64,000 nucleotides of DNA from Rikenellaceae bacterium (GTDB taxonomy: Bacteria; Bacteroidota; Bacteroidia; Bacteroidales; Rikenellaceae), in assembly GCA_017442365.1 (NCBI GenBank), contig JAFRZW010000006.1:62001-126000 (forward strand), given 5' to 3'. Position numbers and translations under genes: made by a program. Every line of letters begins with the position of its first letter. Position 1 is the stretch's first letter. The notes under the pieces were generated by a model. That model ran no database searches and was not told the DNA's origin. It saw only the letters and a list, made by a program, of their open reading frames with translations. This document shows positions 34,644-44,236 of the stretch, piece by piece.

Positions 34644-34686
34644 CAACGAAAAAACCGCACTCCGTCGTGGGTGCGGTTTTTCGTTG
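34644..34686. terminator. Long bidirectional terminator
   Basis: About 16-base stem, CAACGAAAAA-ACCGCAC against GTGCGGT-TTTTCGTTG, 10-base loop, between convergent genes. Confidence 0.85.
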
Positions 34687-34694
34687 AGAACAGC

Positions 34695-35222
34695 CTAATT
34701 TGTTATCTCTGTGATTGTCGAGAGGAGGGCGTCGAGCTGGGCAGGTGTCGGCTCGGCGGAGATCGAGATCACGCGGCCGTCGCTGTCAATCAAGTAGTTG
34801 CGAGGGACATAGCGTGTGGCGTAGAGCGCATAAATCTCGCCCTCGGGATCGAATCCCATATCGAACGTGTAGCCGTTTTCGAGCCGAAATTGCTCGACGG
34901 TTGCGCGTTTTTCGTTGCGGGCAATGGGCAGAAAACGAAACTTCGAACTGTCGAAAGCAGTGATTCGGCTCTTGATATGCTCGAATTGGGCGTGGCAGTC
35001 GGGACAAGCGGACGAGAAGAATGTGAGGAGGACAACCCTCCCGCGCAGATTGTCGAGCGAGATTGTCTGATCGTCGAGCGTTTCGACGACGAACGCAGGC
35101 GCGAGGTCGCCGACGCGCACACGTGTAGTCTGCTCGTAGGTTGGATCTTGGCTTTCGATACAACCTGCGAGCGACATTGCAGTCAACGTGCAGACGAGCG
35201 TATGTATTAAACGGCGTTTCAT
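34695..35222 (-). CDS. TlpA/ResA-like thioredoxin-fold lipoprotein
   Basis: A 175-residue lipoprotein thiol-disulfide protein. Signal MKRRLIHTLVCTLTAMSLAG then lipobox Cys21. Thioredoxin fold of the AhpC/TlpA type with the redox motif CPDC in FSSACPDCHAQ, the cis-Pro strand in RYVPRNYLIDSDGRVI, and PAFVVETLDDQTISLDNL before the active site. Proteins of this type reduce disulfides in the periplasm, for example in apocytochromes or SusC-like proteins. ATG 35222 chosen because it begins the signal peptide; an upstream in-frame start lies at 35237. Confidence 0.88.
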   Translation of the reverse strand: MKRRLIHTLVCTLTAMSLAGCIESQDPTYEQTTRVRVGDLAPAFVVETLDDQTISLDNLRGRVVLLTFFSSACPDCHAQFEHIKSRITAFDSSKFRFLPIARNEKRATVEQFRLENGYTFDMGFDPEGEIYALYATRYVPRNYLIDSDGRVISISAEPTPAQLDALLSTITEITN

Positions 35223-35235
35223 TGTCGGTTTATTC

Positions 35236-35270
35236 AAAAAGCAGCAAGCCCTTTTCTCGACTTGCTGCTT
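35236..35270 (-). terminator. Terminator of the fimbrial operon
   Basis: Perfect stem AAGCAGCAAG (35239-35248) and CTTGCTGCTT (35261-35270), T-run on the minus strand. Confidence 0.8.
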
Positions 35271-35307
35271 CTCCTCATCAACCCTTTCTATACTAAATAT
35301 TTATATG

Positions 35308-38223
35308 TTAATTTTCTACACAGCGGATATACTTCGCGTCAGTACTCTTATTGCCATCTCGGTCATTCTGACCTATACCATTTGATCCATAGGTTTGCAG
35401 CAACATCGAGTGGAAGTTGATATCGTGCCCATAGCCATTGCTTTCTATGCCTTCGAAGTCGACTGCCGGAGTGTACATCACATCGTACCAATATACAGCA
35501 CCCTTGCGCAACCAAATATCGTAATACATCGGAACTTTTTTTGCCGTTGCCTCGGGCATCTCCTTAGGTCGCTGAGCATATTTAAGGTGGCTATATTTGT
35601 CAATCGTGCCGTAGGTGCTTGAATAGGCGTTATCATTTACCTTTCGGTGGCCATTGCCCGTTGAGCCAATCGGGAAAAATATGTGATTACCATTGCGGCT
35701 CTCGTCCCAAACGAACATTCCCTGCATACCTCGCTCGTGCCCAATCTGCCAATATGAATAGGCGTCAACGGTTGTTGTCTTGGTTTCATTGCACTCATCG
35801 CCATAAAGCACACCATAGCGACGGTGCAGAGTCTCCAATGCTTTCCACTGAGCGTATGAACCTGGCTTAATGGTTGTGCTATTTGTAAAGATACGTCGGT
35901 CATTTGTTCCATCGTTTGTAAAACCAGCCTCCAAATTAAATCCGATCCCTTCAAACGAATGATACTCACGTGCTCCTGTCGAAGTATTGCGATGTGTGCA
36001 GATAAAAGTTTTACCCCAACAACTTATATCAAATCCATAGCCTTCGCGGTGATTGTTCTCAACCAGAATACCCCACCACGGATTACCGAACTTAAACATC
36101 GAGCCCTCCATTAAGGGGTTGTCTACCAAGACATTCTGCTCCAATACATTACGATTCTGCCAATTTGTTCCCGCGAGATTGACCGTGCCATTGCCCTGAC
36201 TTACAAATACATAGTGAACGCAGGTGTTGTTGTGGTAGGTTATGCGAATAACACCACAACGAACATTGCCCGTTGTATTAGTATTTTTAGGACGATAGTC
36301 GAAACGGATCTCGGTACCCGTTCCGCCCACAACGTCAGTCGTACCCCAAGCGCCACTGCCCGTCGGAGCGATCTGCACCCAATCGGTACCCTCCTCGATA
36401 TGAGCAGTCCACGGACCATCGGAGTGCGGTGCATAGAAATTGACGTTGGTCATACCATACTCGTTGGCGTCGGGCTCGTTCAACTCCATTAGACGAACAT
36501 CAAACGGAGAGGTATTGTCGTTCGAACGCCACACACCCGTAGGATTAACCAAACGCTTAACTTGAATTACCTCAATCACTTGGGAGTATGTTTTGCCGTC
36601 CAACACAACCGAGAATTTCACTTTGGCTCGACGGTCGTGGCTCACATAGGGGTTATGACCCGTTAATGACTGAGCAAGAATCAGCGGACGAGTATAAACG
36701 GGTACGGTGTATTGATAAACATTGGCGTCGGAATCTGCATTTGTGGGTTTAATATTGGTCAGAGTACCAACCCACTTAGTATTTCGATCGTTTTCAGAGA
36801 TACCCACCGTACCCTTAGTATTCTCAAACGACAAGAAACCATCATTCAAGTCCTCGTGTTCACTTTTGCCGTAATACTTGTGTTCGGTGTAGCCCCACGG
36901 ATTTTGAATAATCTCGGCAGAAATCGTCGTATTGGCACTGGCTTTTGCTCCTCGCACAACAATGGGAATATTCAATACCTCATTGTAACCATACGAAATA
37001 TACATCGGGCTGGGAACACTAATCTCGGGACTCTCGGGCTCGTACTCGATATGCCAGTCGGGGTCGTTGGCGTTGTTCTTGAACTTCAACGTTAATTTAT
37101 AGTGGTTGTTACGCTCGGCATTGAAGTCCGTCGTAATATCCTTGCCCAACATAAAGCGATAGATAATCGGGCCCTGCGATGCCGCCTCGGCAGTCTTATT
37201 CACGTAGTAGCCCTTGACCTCGATATACGAGCCATAGGGCTTGTTGTCCTTCGAGTCGTAGTTCTTATACTGGTGCTTGTCGTCGCTTGTGCCCTGCATA
37301 TTCTCGAAGAAATAGAGCGCATTCGCAGTCTCGGAGTGTACCGCCGAATTATCCACCGCCGTAGTGCCGTTCGGGTACAAAATACCCGTCGGGATACCCT
37401 TCGTAACTCGCAGGCCCTCAGTCTGTGTCGTCGATCCCTCCGCGCGGTGGTAGATCACCTCGCCATTGGCAATCAGCTCATCGGCAGCGTCGGGAGTATT
37501 GTCCGCACCAAGCAGGCAGTTGGTCGGGATATCCTTGATCTGGACCGTATGGATATAGATGTAGATATTCTCGTAGAGATTCGTTCCATCGAATGCGACC
37601 GTAACCTTCGACGCTGCACGGCGCACCCACGCATAGAGCGACATCTGAGCCTTGTTGATCGTCAGCAGAGGAGCCTCGTCTCGCAACTTATTGACCGTCG
37701 GAACATCGGACGTGGTCGTGAAGAAACCGAACATCGCATTGTTCTCCGCCACGTTGCTCGCATTCCACGTCAGCGAGATATTGCGCAGATCGTCCTCGCT
37801 CTGCACCTGAGCCTCGGTGGGCGTGTAGTTTGCAACAACATAGAAACGGTATTTGCCGAATGGAATCGGATCGTTCATCGTGAAGGTCGCACGGCAGGTG
37901 CTGCTCTCGGCGAAATACGCAGGATCGGTGTTAGGGTTTGTCGGCGACGTGGGCTCATCGGTCTTGAACGTCGAGATCGGATAGAGCCCAAACAACGTGC
38001 CATCTTCCTCGTACACAACCACGTGGAGCTCCTCGATATGCTTGATCGCATCGCCCTTCGTACGGGTCAGCTGCGACGCCATCGGGCGGAACTCGACACC
38101 GAGCGTCAGCCTGCTTGCGCCCTCACCAATCACCTCATCAATCTCATCGGGACCGTCGATACAAGCCGTCAGCCCCAAAGCCAAAACCACACAGGTAAAT
38201 ATGTGAAATAATGCACGTTTCAT
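35308..38223 (-). CDS. Large DUF4906-type fimbrial protein, probable tip adhesin
   Basis: A 971-residue lipoprotein (signal MKRALFHIFTCVVLALGLTA, Cys21), last gene of the fimbrial operon. Residues about 35-400 follow the FimA/Mfa scheme: IEELHVVVYEEDGTLF, FGKYRFYVVANYTP, MSLYAWVRRAASKVTVAFD, VKGYYVNKTAEAASQGPIIY. A middle part (about 410-670) has BACON/Ig-like repeats (KRLVNPTGVWRSNDN, HIEEGTDWVQIAPTGS). The C-terminal 300 residues are aromatic-rich (YSYWQIGHERGMQGMFVW; KVPMYYDIWLRKGAVYWYDV). Large final subunits of Bacteroidales fimbriae usually sit at the tip. The 3' part of the gene is more AT-rich than the 5' part (see findings). Confidence 0.82.
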   Translation of the reverse strand: MKRALFHIFTCVVLALGLTACIDGPDEIDEVIGEGASRLTLGVEFRPMASQLTRTKGDAIKHIEELHVVVYEEDGTLFGLYPISTFKTDEPTSPTNPNTDPAYFAESSTCRATFTMNDPIPFGKYRFYVVANYTPTEAQVQSEDDLRNISLTWNASNVAENNAMFGFFTTTSDVPTVNKLRDEAPLLTINKAQMSLYAWVRRAASKVTVAFDGTNLYENIYIYIHTVQIKDIPTNCLLGADNTPDAADELIANGEVIYHRAEGSTTQTEGLRVTKGIPTGILYPNGTTAVDNSAVHSETANALYFFENMQGTSDDKHQYKNYDSKDNKPYGSYIEVKGYYVNKTAEAASQGPIIYRFMLGKDITTDFNAERNNHYKLTLKFKNNANDPDWHIEYEPESPEISVPSPMYISYGYNEVLNIPIVVRGAKASANTTISAEIIQNPWGYTEHKYYGKSEHEDLNDGFLSFENTKGTVGISENDRNTKWVGTLTNIKPTNADSDANVYQYTVPVYTRPLILAQSLTGHNPYVSHDRRAKVKFSVVLDGKTYSQVIEVIQVKRLVNPTGVWRSNDNTSPFDVRLMELNEPDANEYGMTNVNFYAPHSDGPWTAHIEEGTDWVQIAPTGSGAWGTTDVVGGTGTEIRFDYRPKNTNTTGNVRCGVIRITYHNNTCVHYVFVSQGNGTVNLAGTNWQNRNVLEQNVLVDNPLMEGSMFKFGNPWWGILVENNHREGYGFDISCWGKTFICTHRNTSTGAREYHSFEGIGFNLEAGFTNDGTNDRRIFTNSTTIKPGSYAQWKALETLHRRYGVLYGDECNETKTTTVDAYSYWQIGHERGMQGMFVWDESRNGNHIFFPIGSTGNGHRKVNDNAYSSTYGTIDKYSHLKYAQRPKEMPEATAKKVPMYYDIWLRKGAVYWYDVMYTPAVDFEGIESNGYGHDINFHSMLLQTYGSNGIGQNDRDGNKSTDAKYIRCVEN

Positions 38224-38245
38224 TATCGTTCGTTTTCTATTCGTT

Positions 38246-39385
38246 CTATTGACCGAACTCGGGATCCAGCCAATACTCGCCGTAGGGATAGACTCGCACC
38301 ACGCAATCCAAACCGGTCAGTTTGTCGTTGAGCGTTACATCGACCACCACGTGAGTATTTCGCGGCAGAGCGGTCAGGTTGTTGAAGTAGCCATTCTCGT
38401 AGGTCTCATCGCCCACGGTCAGCGAGATCTTATAGTTGCGCCCCTCAGTCGAGGAGTCATCGTTGTAGTTGCTTTCGAGCAGATAGATCGGATCGAGCAC
38501 CACCTCGCCATTGCTGCCGGTCGCACTCTTCGCAGGCACCGTTTTGTCCGCAAACGTAGCCTTGAAATTGTAGTGCTCGTTGTTGCCCGTCATCGGCACG
38601 TTGTAGCTCTTGATATATGTAATGGTCGTTCTGTCCTCCTCGCTCGGCTCAGTACCATAGACCACGCCATTGGGCAGCAGATACTCATAACGTGCCAATT
38701 TCGAGATGGTCAGCTGGTTGAGCGCCAGAGGCTCGTTACTCTTGTTGATTATACGGAACGTGAATTTGACCGCCGCACGCACAATAATCAGTTCGACGTT
38801 TTTGTCCTGTTTCTCAGGCACATCGACGCTGTGGCACTCGCTCATAAACAGCGGCAGCGCCATCTGTGTCAGTGCATCATTGACCTCGATCAGCGAGGCA
38901 TCGGGATCGGTATAGATGTTCTGTCCCGTTATGTCATTGGTCGGGAATTGTTCACCGACCTTGATTGCTGCAAAGTCGTAATTGGCGACCTTGCGACCTG
39001 AATCGAACTTGGTATTTTCGTTCGCAAACAGATATACTTTTTTGGTTTCGCCTCCGACCACTTCGAACTGCGCCGTTGCGAAGTAGGTTGTAGGCACTTG
39101 GTGGAAATCGTAGTAACGATTGTGCTCGACCGTACCATCAGGACGGACGATGATGATACGCAGCGTCTGCATCTTCTCGCCATCGGGCACTGCCTCGGCC
39201 AACGAGCCACGCGACTGCATACCGAGGAACGCCGCACCATCGGTCAGTGCGACACTCACGCCGAGTTTCACCTTCGATGTGTTTTCCGCTACGGGTATGT
39301 CGCCCTCCTTGGAGTAGATAGAGCAGCCGCAGAGCAGCACTCCCAACACCAACGCAACAATACCGTATTTCAACTTCAACACCAT
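38246..39385 (-). CDS. Minor fimbrial subunit (Mfa/Fim family lipoprotein)
   Basis: A 379-residue lipoprotein; the signal peptide MVLKLKYGIVALVLGVLLCG precedes the lipobox Cys21. The pattern MQTLRIIIVRPDGTVEHNRY, KKVYLFANENTKF and the Ig-like C-terminal half (ELIIVRAAVKFTFRIINKSN; LTALPRNTHVVVDVTLNDKL) is that of Bacteroidales fimbrial subunits with two transthyretin-like domains. ATG 39385 is preferred; the frame opens with a TTG at 39394. Sits between anchor and tip genes with short gaps, which fits an accessory subunit near the tip. Confidence 0.78.
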   Translation of the reverse strand: MVLKLKYGIVALVLGVLLCGCSIYSKEGDIPVAENTSKVKLGVSVALTDGAAFLGMQSRGSLAEAVPDGEKMQTLRIIIVRPDGTVEHNRYYDFHQVPTTYFATAQFEVVGGETKKVYLFANENTKFDSGRKVANYDFAAIKVGEQFPTNDITGQNIYTDPDASLIEVNDALTQMALPLFMSECHSVDVPEKQDKNVELIIVRAAVKFTFRIINKSNEPLALNQLTISKLARYEYLLPNGVVYGTEPSEEDRTTITYIKSYNVPMTGNNEHYNFKATFADKTVPAKSATGSNGEVVLDPIYLLESNYNDDSSTEGRNYKISLTVGDETYENGYFNNLTALPRNTHVVVDVTLNDKLTGLDCVVRVYPYGEYWLDPEFGQ

Positions 39386-39403
39386 CAACCTCAATCGTTT
39401 ATC

Positions 39404-40417
39404 TTACATTCCATCAATATGGTTCAGACGCACGGTCCAACCGTTGATAATAATCTGGACATTGACCCAACGGAAGCCGTCATCGAGGAAAAATACCATC
39501 GACCATTCGCTTTCGCGGTCGAGATACTCCTGCGCCTTCATATCGGCATAGAGCTCGCTTCGGAGCAACAACAGATACTCTTTGAGCGGAATGCTGAACA
39601 CCTCTTCGCCCGTTTCGTTGTTGGTGATCGTGAGTCGGGGGTTGTTCTCCACAACCAAGCGCGAAGTCGAGAACTCGGCCCACGCCACCGATACGGGGGT
39701 ATCGTTATCCTCCCAGCTACCTACGATCTCCTCGCCCGTAGTCCACGGCGAGTAAATCACATCGCCCTTCTTGACCACATTGTTATTCTGGTCGAGATAG
39801 GAGTTGTCGTCGGTGATTTCGAACGTAAATTGCGACGCAGCAATGGTCTTGCCATTGATCTGTTGGAGCGCGATTTTGACGTTGTTTGTGTTCTTCATCA
39901 TATAGACCGTACCCTCGACGAAGTCGTCCTCTTGGAGCGACACGTTGAGCTTGCCGTAGTACAGTCCGTGCAGAGCCTCATTCGAAGTGAAGTTGTTGTG
40001 TTTCAGTTCGACATAGAGCTCATTGAGCTTTGTGGCGCGCGTGAATTGCGGGAACGAGAACGAAGTCTTGCCGCACGCCAAACCGCCATAAGCGATCAAA
40101 GTATAGTTACCTGCATCGAGCTCGACGTTCATACGATACGCCTCATCGGCGAGCACCGCAGAGGTTTCGGTGAGGGTTTTGACATAGTTGCCATTCTCAT
40201 CGAAGATGTAGAGTGTCAGACAGTCCACCTTTTTGGGGAATGCGTTTGCATATTCCATATTGTAGTCATACACGAATCTCAGCGAGAGTCCTCTTGGGCA
40301 GTCGCTTTGATCAGTAAAAATTGTGCCTTCGCAGGCGATACACCCAATGGCTGCGACCAAGAGGCATAGAAGCCTCTTGGTTACAGCGAAAGGTGAAACT
40401 ATACTTTTGAGTTTCAT
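39404..40417 (-). CDS. FimB/Mfa2 family fimbrial anchor subunit
   Basis: A 337-residue lipoprotein (signal to Cys29, LLVAAIGCIAC). CPRGLSLRFVYDYNMEYANA followed by KKVDCLTLYIFDENGNYVKT is the signature of the FimB/Mfa2 family, which anchors the fimbrial shaft to the outer membrane and limits its length. GNYTLIAYGGL and the final NVQIIINGWTVRLNHIDGM strand also match. It follows the shaft gene by 24 bases, the usual mfa1-mfa2 order. Confidence 0.9.
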   Translation of the reverse strand: MKLKSIVSPFAVTKRLLCLLVAAIGCIACEGTIFTDQSDCPRGLSLRFVYDYNMEYANAFPKKVDCLTLYIFDENGNYVKTLTETSAVLADEAYRMNVELDAGNYTLIAYGGLACGKTSFSFPQFTRATKLNELYVELKHNNFTSNEALHGLYYGKLNVSLQEDDFVEGTVYMMKNTNNVKIALQQINGKTIAASQFTFEITDDNSYLDQNNNVVKKGDVIYSPWTTGEEIVGSWEDNDTPVSVAWAEFSTSRLVVENNPRLTITNNETGEEVFSIPLKEYLLLLRSELYADMKAQEYLDRESEWSMVFFLDDGFRWVNVQIIINGWTVRLNHIDGM

Positions 40418-40441
40418 TTGAAAATAGTTTCGATTCTGTTA

Positions 40442-42013
40442 TTAGAACTCGATGTTGTTAAGACGTACTACCCAAGGCAGAACCTTAACAGTAACGTTGA
40501 AGTAGTAGTTCTTCTCCTCATCGGGATCGGTAGGATCAACCGGATCGGGATCGGGATTCTCAGGATCCTTCGGATCGGGGTGGCCGAACTTGCTGATCTT
40601 ATCAACGCAGAGCTTATAAACGTTGTTACGTACAACTGCAAACTCCATATTACCCATTACGTAGTTGTCGAGGTTGTCGTTGTGGCGGTTCCAATAGTAG
40701 TAATAAGCGTAGTACTTACCACCCTCGGGCTTGTAGCCAGTGAAACCAGCGTCAGCATAGGTCTTAACAACTGCGTTCTCGCCAGCTGCAACTACGGTGT
40801 TGTAAGCAGCAGCCAACTCTGCGTCAGCATCAGCAGCAGTAGCAGCAGTCTTAACGTCGTTCCAAGTGCCATAGAGCTGCTCCTTGAATACGTAGATCAT
40901 CTCAGTACCAGCCTCGATAGCAGCCTTAGCAGCAGCAGGAGCAGCGTCGGTTGCGCTCAACTCACCCTTGAATACGATACCGGTCGAGATACCATTAACC
41001 TGATTTGCGATGCCGGGGATAGTGTTCTCCGAAGCGTAAGTCCAGATCTTATAGCCATCTTCGCCATTAGCACCTGTCCAGTTGTCGTCCTCAGTTACAG
41101 CCAACGACTTCCAAACCCAAGTAGCCGGAGCTACCAAGCTGTAATGGAAATTAGTTGCGCTCAAAGTAGCCTCTGCGTTGTCAGTAACAACGGTATTCTT
41201 ATCAGCAGCATCGGTATCAACAACATAGTTGTTAGGATTCTCAACACCACCGATCAAGAAGTTAGCACCATCAGCCAAACCGTTATCCGATACACGACGG
41301 AAATCGTAGAACTTCTTGCTCATATTGATCAGAGCAGCCTCGACCAACTTAACATTAACGGTAGCTACATTCTCCTTGTTCAGACCAATAGCATAAACGT
41401 TGTCGGTCTTAGCAGCCTTGTAGTCGAAACGAGCAGCAGCACGCTCAACCTTGAATGCGCCCAAGTTGAAGGGGTTCTGAGGCGAAGTGTAGGGAGTCAA
41501 ATCAGCCGGCAACGTAGTTACGTTGTTCTCCTTCGACATTGCGTTAGTCATCAAGAACTTGTTCTTCTCTGCGATGCCACCTGTAACGGTCAAGTCATTA
41601 CCAACCTCGGTTACATTCTCCAAGCTCTTGAACGTACCGTTAGTAACGATGTAAACGTAGTACTGAGTACCAGCATTCAGAGCGGTAGTGTTGAACGAAG
41701 CAACATAGGTATCAGTTGCAGCCTGTGCCAAAGTAATGTCAGCTGCGCGAGCGGCAACTGCACCAGCGTTGTCCATCAGCACGATGTCAACATTCGAAAC
41801 CTTGTTCTCATAGTCCTTACCAACCTCGAAATCGGGGTTAGCATTCGAGTTAGTGTCCCCCTCAGTATCGGTCTGGCTACGTGTAGTCTCCATCTTAACA
41901 GAGAACTGCATATAGACATTACCCGCCTCAGGATTCACGACACCACCCTCAGGGCCATTGTCGCAAGCAACAAAAGCCGCAAGTGCAAGTGCACATACAA
42001 AAAGTTTTTTCAT
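40442..42013 (-). CDS. Mfa1-like major fimbrial shaft protein
   Basis: A 523-residue lipoprotein precursor (signal MKKLFVCALALAAFVA, Cys17). N-terminal domain: KVSNVDIVLMDNAGAVAARA and NAGTQYYVYIVTNGTF; C-terminal domain with a Pro/Asp linker (PDPKDPENPDPDPVDPTDPD) leading to the last strand FNVTVKVLPWVVRLNNIEF, the donor strand that completes the neighbouring subunit after Arg-type protease trimming in this family. The low G+C row counted at 41161 (26 of 60) is typical of exposed, variable shaft proteins. ATG 42013 chosen for the signal peptide; the frame opens upstream at 42085. Confidence 0.88.
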   Translation of the reverse strand: MKKLFVCALALAAFVACDNGPEGGVVNPEAGNVYMQFSVKMETTRSQTDTEGDTNSNANPDFEVGKDYENKVSNVDIVLMDNAGAVAARAADITLAQAATDTYVASFNTTALNAGTQYYVYIVTNGTFKSLENVTEVGNDLTVTGGIAEKNKFLMTNAMSKENNVTTLPADLTPYTSPQNPFNLGAFKVERAAARFDYKAAKTDNVYAIGLNKENVATVNVKLVEAALINMSKKFYDFRRVSDNGLADGANFLIGGVENPNNYVVDTDAADKNTVVTDNAEATLSATNFHYSLVAPATWVWKSLAVTEDDNWTGANGEDGYKIWTYASENTIPGIANQVNGISTGIVFKGELSATDAAPAAAKAAIEAGTEMIYVFKEQLYGTWNDVKTAATAADADAELAAAYNTVVAAGENAVVKTYADAGFTGYKPEGGKYYAYYYYWNRHNDNLDNYVMGNMEFAVVRNNVYKLCVDKISKFGHPDPKDPENPDPDPVDPTDPDEEKNYYFNVTVKVLPWVVRLNNIEF

Positions 42014-42085
42014 AAGTGTGAATTTTGAAATGGTTAATAAAATAAATTGGTTATTAAATAGTTGTTTACGTTTTCTCAGCAGCAT

Positions 42086-43501
42086 TTAGTTGTTTCGCAC
42101 TTTTTCGATTTGGTCTAACGCGTCTTCTGCCTCATCAAAGCGCTCCTTGACCATTGCGAAATAGTCTTCTGCCGCGTCGTAGTCGCCACTAAGCGCCGCA
42201 AGGACACCCCGTGCGTAGATCGCCTGGTCGCTCTTGCCCGCCTTTTCCAAGAACTTCTCAGCGCCCCTCAAGTTACCCTGAGCCATAGCCGAGTTCGCGG
42301 CATTGAGGTTTGCGGTTTCGTCCTCGGGGTACATACGCACTGCCACGTCGAAGATCTCGGCAAACTCTTCGCTATTGGTGTCCAGCCCCTGAGCAGCGAC
42401 GTAGAACTCTTCCAAGCTGAGCTTCTGGGGACGCTCTTTCACCAAACGACGAATCTCGATCGGGTCGCTGAACGATCGCACGACATACTCGATACGGTAG
42501 TCCGAACGGCGTAGCGCGGGGTAGCACGTAGCCAGCAGGTAGCGGTACTCCTCGGGGTATGTCGATTTGAGTTTCCACTCCTTGTTATCGGGCTCGCGCG
42601 GGCCGTCGATGAGGGCTATGATTTCGTCTCGGTGCTCCAAGTTCGACGCCTCGACAAACTTACGCAGACCCTCCCAGTTTTCAGGTTCATACGATGTCGA
42701 GATGAAACCAGCGGGGAACTTATAGAGGTTCGAGACGTACTTTTTCAGCGCCTCGGTACGGCCCTTTGCCAGACGAGTATTGTTCGAGTAGGGGCTTTCG
42801 GGCGAGGCGAAACCCTTGATTGACACTGCCGTAATAGTGATATCCTTATCGTTTCGCACCGAGTCGATCGTGCCGATAATCTTCGCCAGCTCGACCTGGT
42901 TGTTACGATATTCGGGGCGGATTACGGTCTGCGAGACGACGAAATCGACGAAAGCCGAACCTGCCAGCGAGCGAGTCTTAACCGCCTCAGCCGTCGGGCG
43001 AACGAATACGAACTGAGGTTTGTATGTATAATGGTTGTAGCTACCCAGCTCGGCGAAACGCTCGTCGAGAATCTTGTTGCAGCAGCCATAAGTACGGTTT
43101 CCGATCACCACCGTAGCGCCATTCAGCCACTCTTCGTAAGGGATTGATGCTTTGTAGTTTATGACCTCGGGGCACTCTTTTTCCTTGATTATCATATCCC
43201 CCTCTTTGCCCAGCGTGCTCCAATCATTTCGCACGTAGGTGAAATAGCGACGACGGCCGTAGATACCGATCGAATGCAGATCAACCGCCTGCTCACCATT
43301 TACGACAAATGGCGACAGCGTGGTAGCGCGGTTGTTATGTACATCGAGCGACGAGAGATCGATCTTCATATCGAGGTACATATAGTCTCCATTGCGCTTG
43401 AACGAAAAATCTTTGATTGTTACCTCACCATCGAAGATGGATTGAGCGTCTGCCTGAGCGAGGCAGAATAGCGCGAGCAATATTGCGAATAAACGTTTCA
43501 T
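42086..43501 (-). CDS. DUF3868/OmpA-like fimbrial-locus protein with TPR-like tail
   Basis: A 471-residue secreted protein (signal MKRLFAILLALFCLAQADAQ). Residues about 20-100 are the DUF3868 region (SIFDGEVTIKDFSFKRNGDY; FVVNGEQAVDLHSIGIYGRR), about 190-330 an OmpA-like domain (ITAVSIKGFASPESPYSNN, LAKGRTEALKKYVSN), and the last 90 residues TPR-like helices (EDETANLNAANSAMAQGNLR). This protein occurs next to DUF3575 at the head of many Bacteroides fimbrial operons and probably helps assembly or couples it to peptidoglycan. ATG 43501; the in-frame TTG at 43510 is unlikely. Confidence 0.85.
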   Translation of the reverse strand: MKRLFAILLALFCLAQADAQSIFDGEVTIKDFSFKRNGDYMYLDMKIDLSSLDVHNNRATTLSPFVVNGEQAVDLHSIGIYGRRRYFTYVRNDWSTLGKEGDMIIKEKECPEVINYKASIPYEEWLNGATVVIGNRTYGCCNKILDERFAELGSYNHYTYKPQFVFVRPTAEAVKTRSLAGSAFVDFVVSQTVIRPEYRNNQVELAKIIGTIDSVRNDKDITITAVSIKGFASPESPYSNNTRLAKGRTEALKKYVSNLYKFPAGFISTSYEPENWEGLRKFVEASNLEHRDEIIALIDGPREPDNKEWKLKSTYPEEYRYLLATCYPALRRSDYRIEYVVRSFSDPIEIRRLVKERPQKLSLEEFYVAAQGLDTNSEEFAEIFDVAVRMYPEDETANLNAANSAMAQGNLRGAEKFLEKAGKSDQAIYARGVLAALSGDYDAAEDYFAMVKERFDEAEDALDQIEKVRNN

Positions 43502-43516
43502 CGTAACCAATGAGTT

Positions 43517-44116
43517 TTAGAACAGATAAACAATGCCGATAGCGGCTTTGGTGATACCCCAATAGTTGTAGGGGACTTGTTTTTCGAGGTGGCGGCCACA
43601 CTCGGGGCACTCGAATTTGTCATACTCGGTGTAGACGTAGCCCGCACCGATTTCAAGTTCGAGGTTCCAATGACGGCCCAAAATAAATTGGTATCCGTAG
43701 CCGATACCGGCGCCGGCATACCAACCTTGATAACGATATTCGCTCAGCGGCGAGAAGTCCGTGCCGAGGAATTTGATGTTGTTGTTAATGTTGCTGAAAT
43801 TGTATTTGCCGCCCAGTCCGTGCAGGCCGATAAAGTGGCCTGAGAAGCGGTCGCAGAACCAGTAGCGGACTTCGGGCTGCACCAGATAGTGTCGCCATTG
43901 CGTTCTGGTTTTCTCGTTCGCCCACCACGCATTATAGTTCCCCGAGAGGTCGATAGTCCATCTCGGAGCGAGGCCGATCTCAATACCGGCATTTACGGTT
44001 CTTGTTGCGTCGTAAAGAAGATTAGTTTTGATTGCTACATCTTGACCTTTGGCTGTATCGATGTGCATAAATACGCACACGACCGCCAATAATAAAATCG
44101 TTTGAATTTTATTCAT
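43517..44116 (-). CDS. DUF3575 outer-membrane protein
   Basis: A 199-residue protein with signal peptide (MNKIQTILLLAVVCVFMHID, cleavage after AKG) and a beta-barrel-like pattern (VAIKTNLLYDATRTVNAGIE; WYAGAGIGYGYQFILGRHWN; AAIGIVYLF with terminal Phe). KTNLLYDATRTVN...GIEIGLAPRWTIDLSGNY is the DUF3575 signature. A CPECGRH loop could bind a metal. First gene of the fimbrial operon, 15 bases before the DUF3868 gene. Confidence 0.87.
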   Translation of the reverse strand: MNKIQTILLLAVVCVFMHIDTAKGQDVAIKTNLLYDATRTVNAGIEIGLAPRWTIDLSGNYNAWWANEKTRTQWRHYLVQPEVRYWFCDRFSGHFIGLHGLGGKYNFSNINNNIKFLGTDFSPLSEYRYQGWYAGAGIGYGYQFILGRHWNLELEIGAGYVYTEYDKFECPECGRHLEKQVPYNYWGITKAAIGIVYLF

Positions 44117-44204
44117 CTCGTTAAAAGGTAATTATTTCGCCTTTTGCTGTTATACACTACTCCCTTTCCTAACCCAAATAGGATTTGGATAAAATTTTCT
44201 GACG

Positions 44205-44236
44205 TAAAGATACGTTTTTTAGTTAGACTATCCGAA
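44205..44236 (-). promoter_or_regulatory. Probable fimbrial operon promoter
   Basis: Minus strand TTCG (44236-44233), a 20-base spacer, TATCTTTA (44212-44205), each box one base off consensus. Confidence 0.45.

Noticed and set aside
34695..35222. TlpA-like gene as part of the fimbrial operon
   Set aside because: A strong terminator (35239-35270) separates it from the fimbrial genes, and thioredoxin-like lipoproteins are common alone; read-through remains possible.
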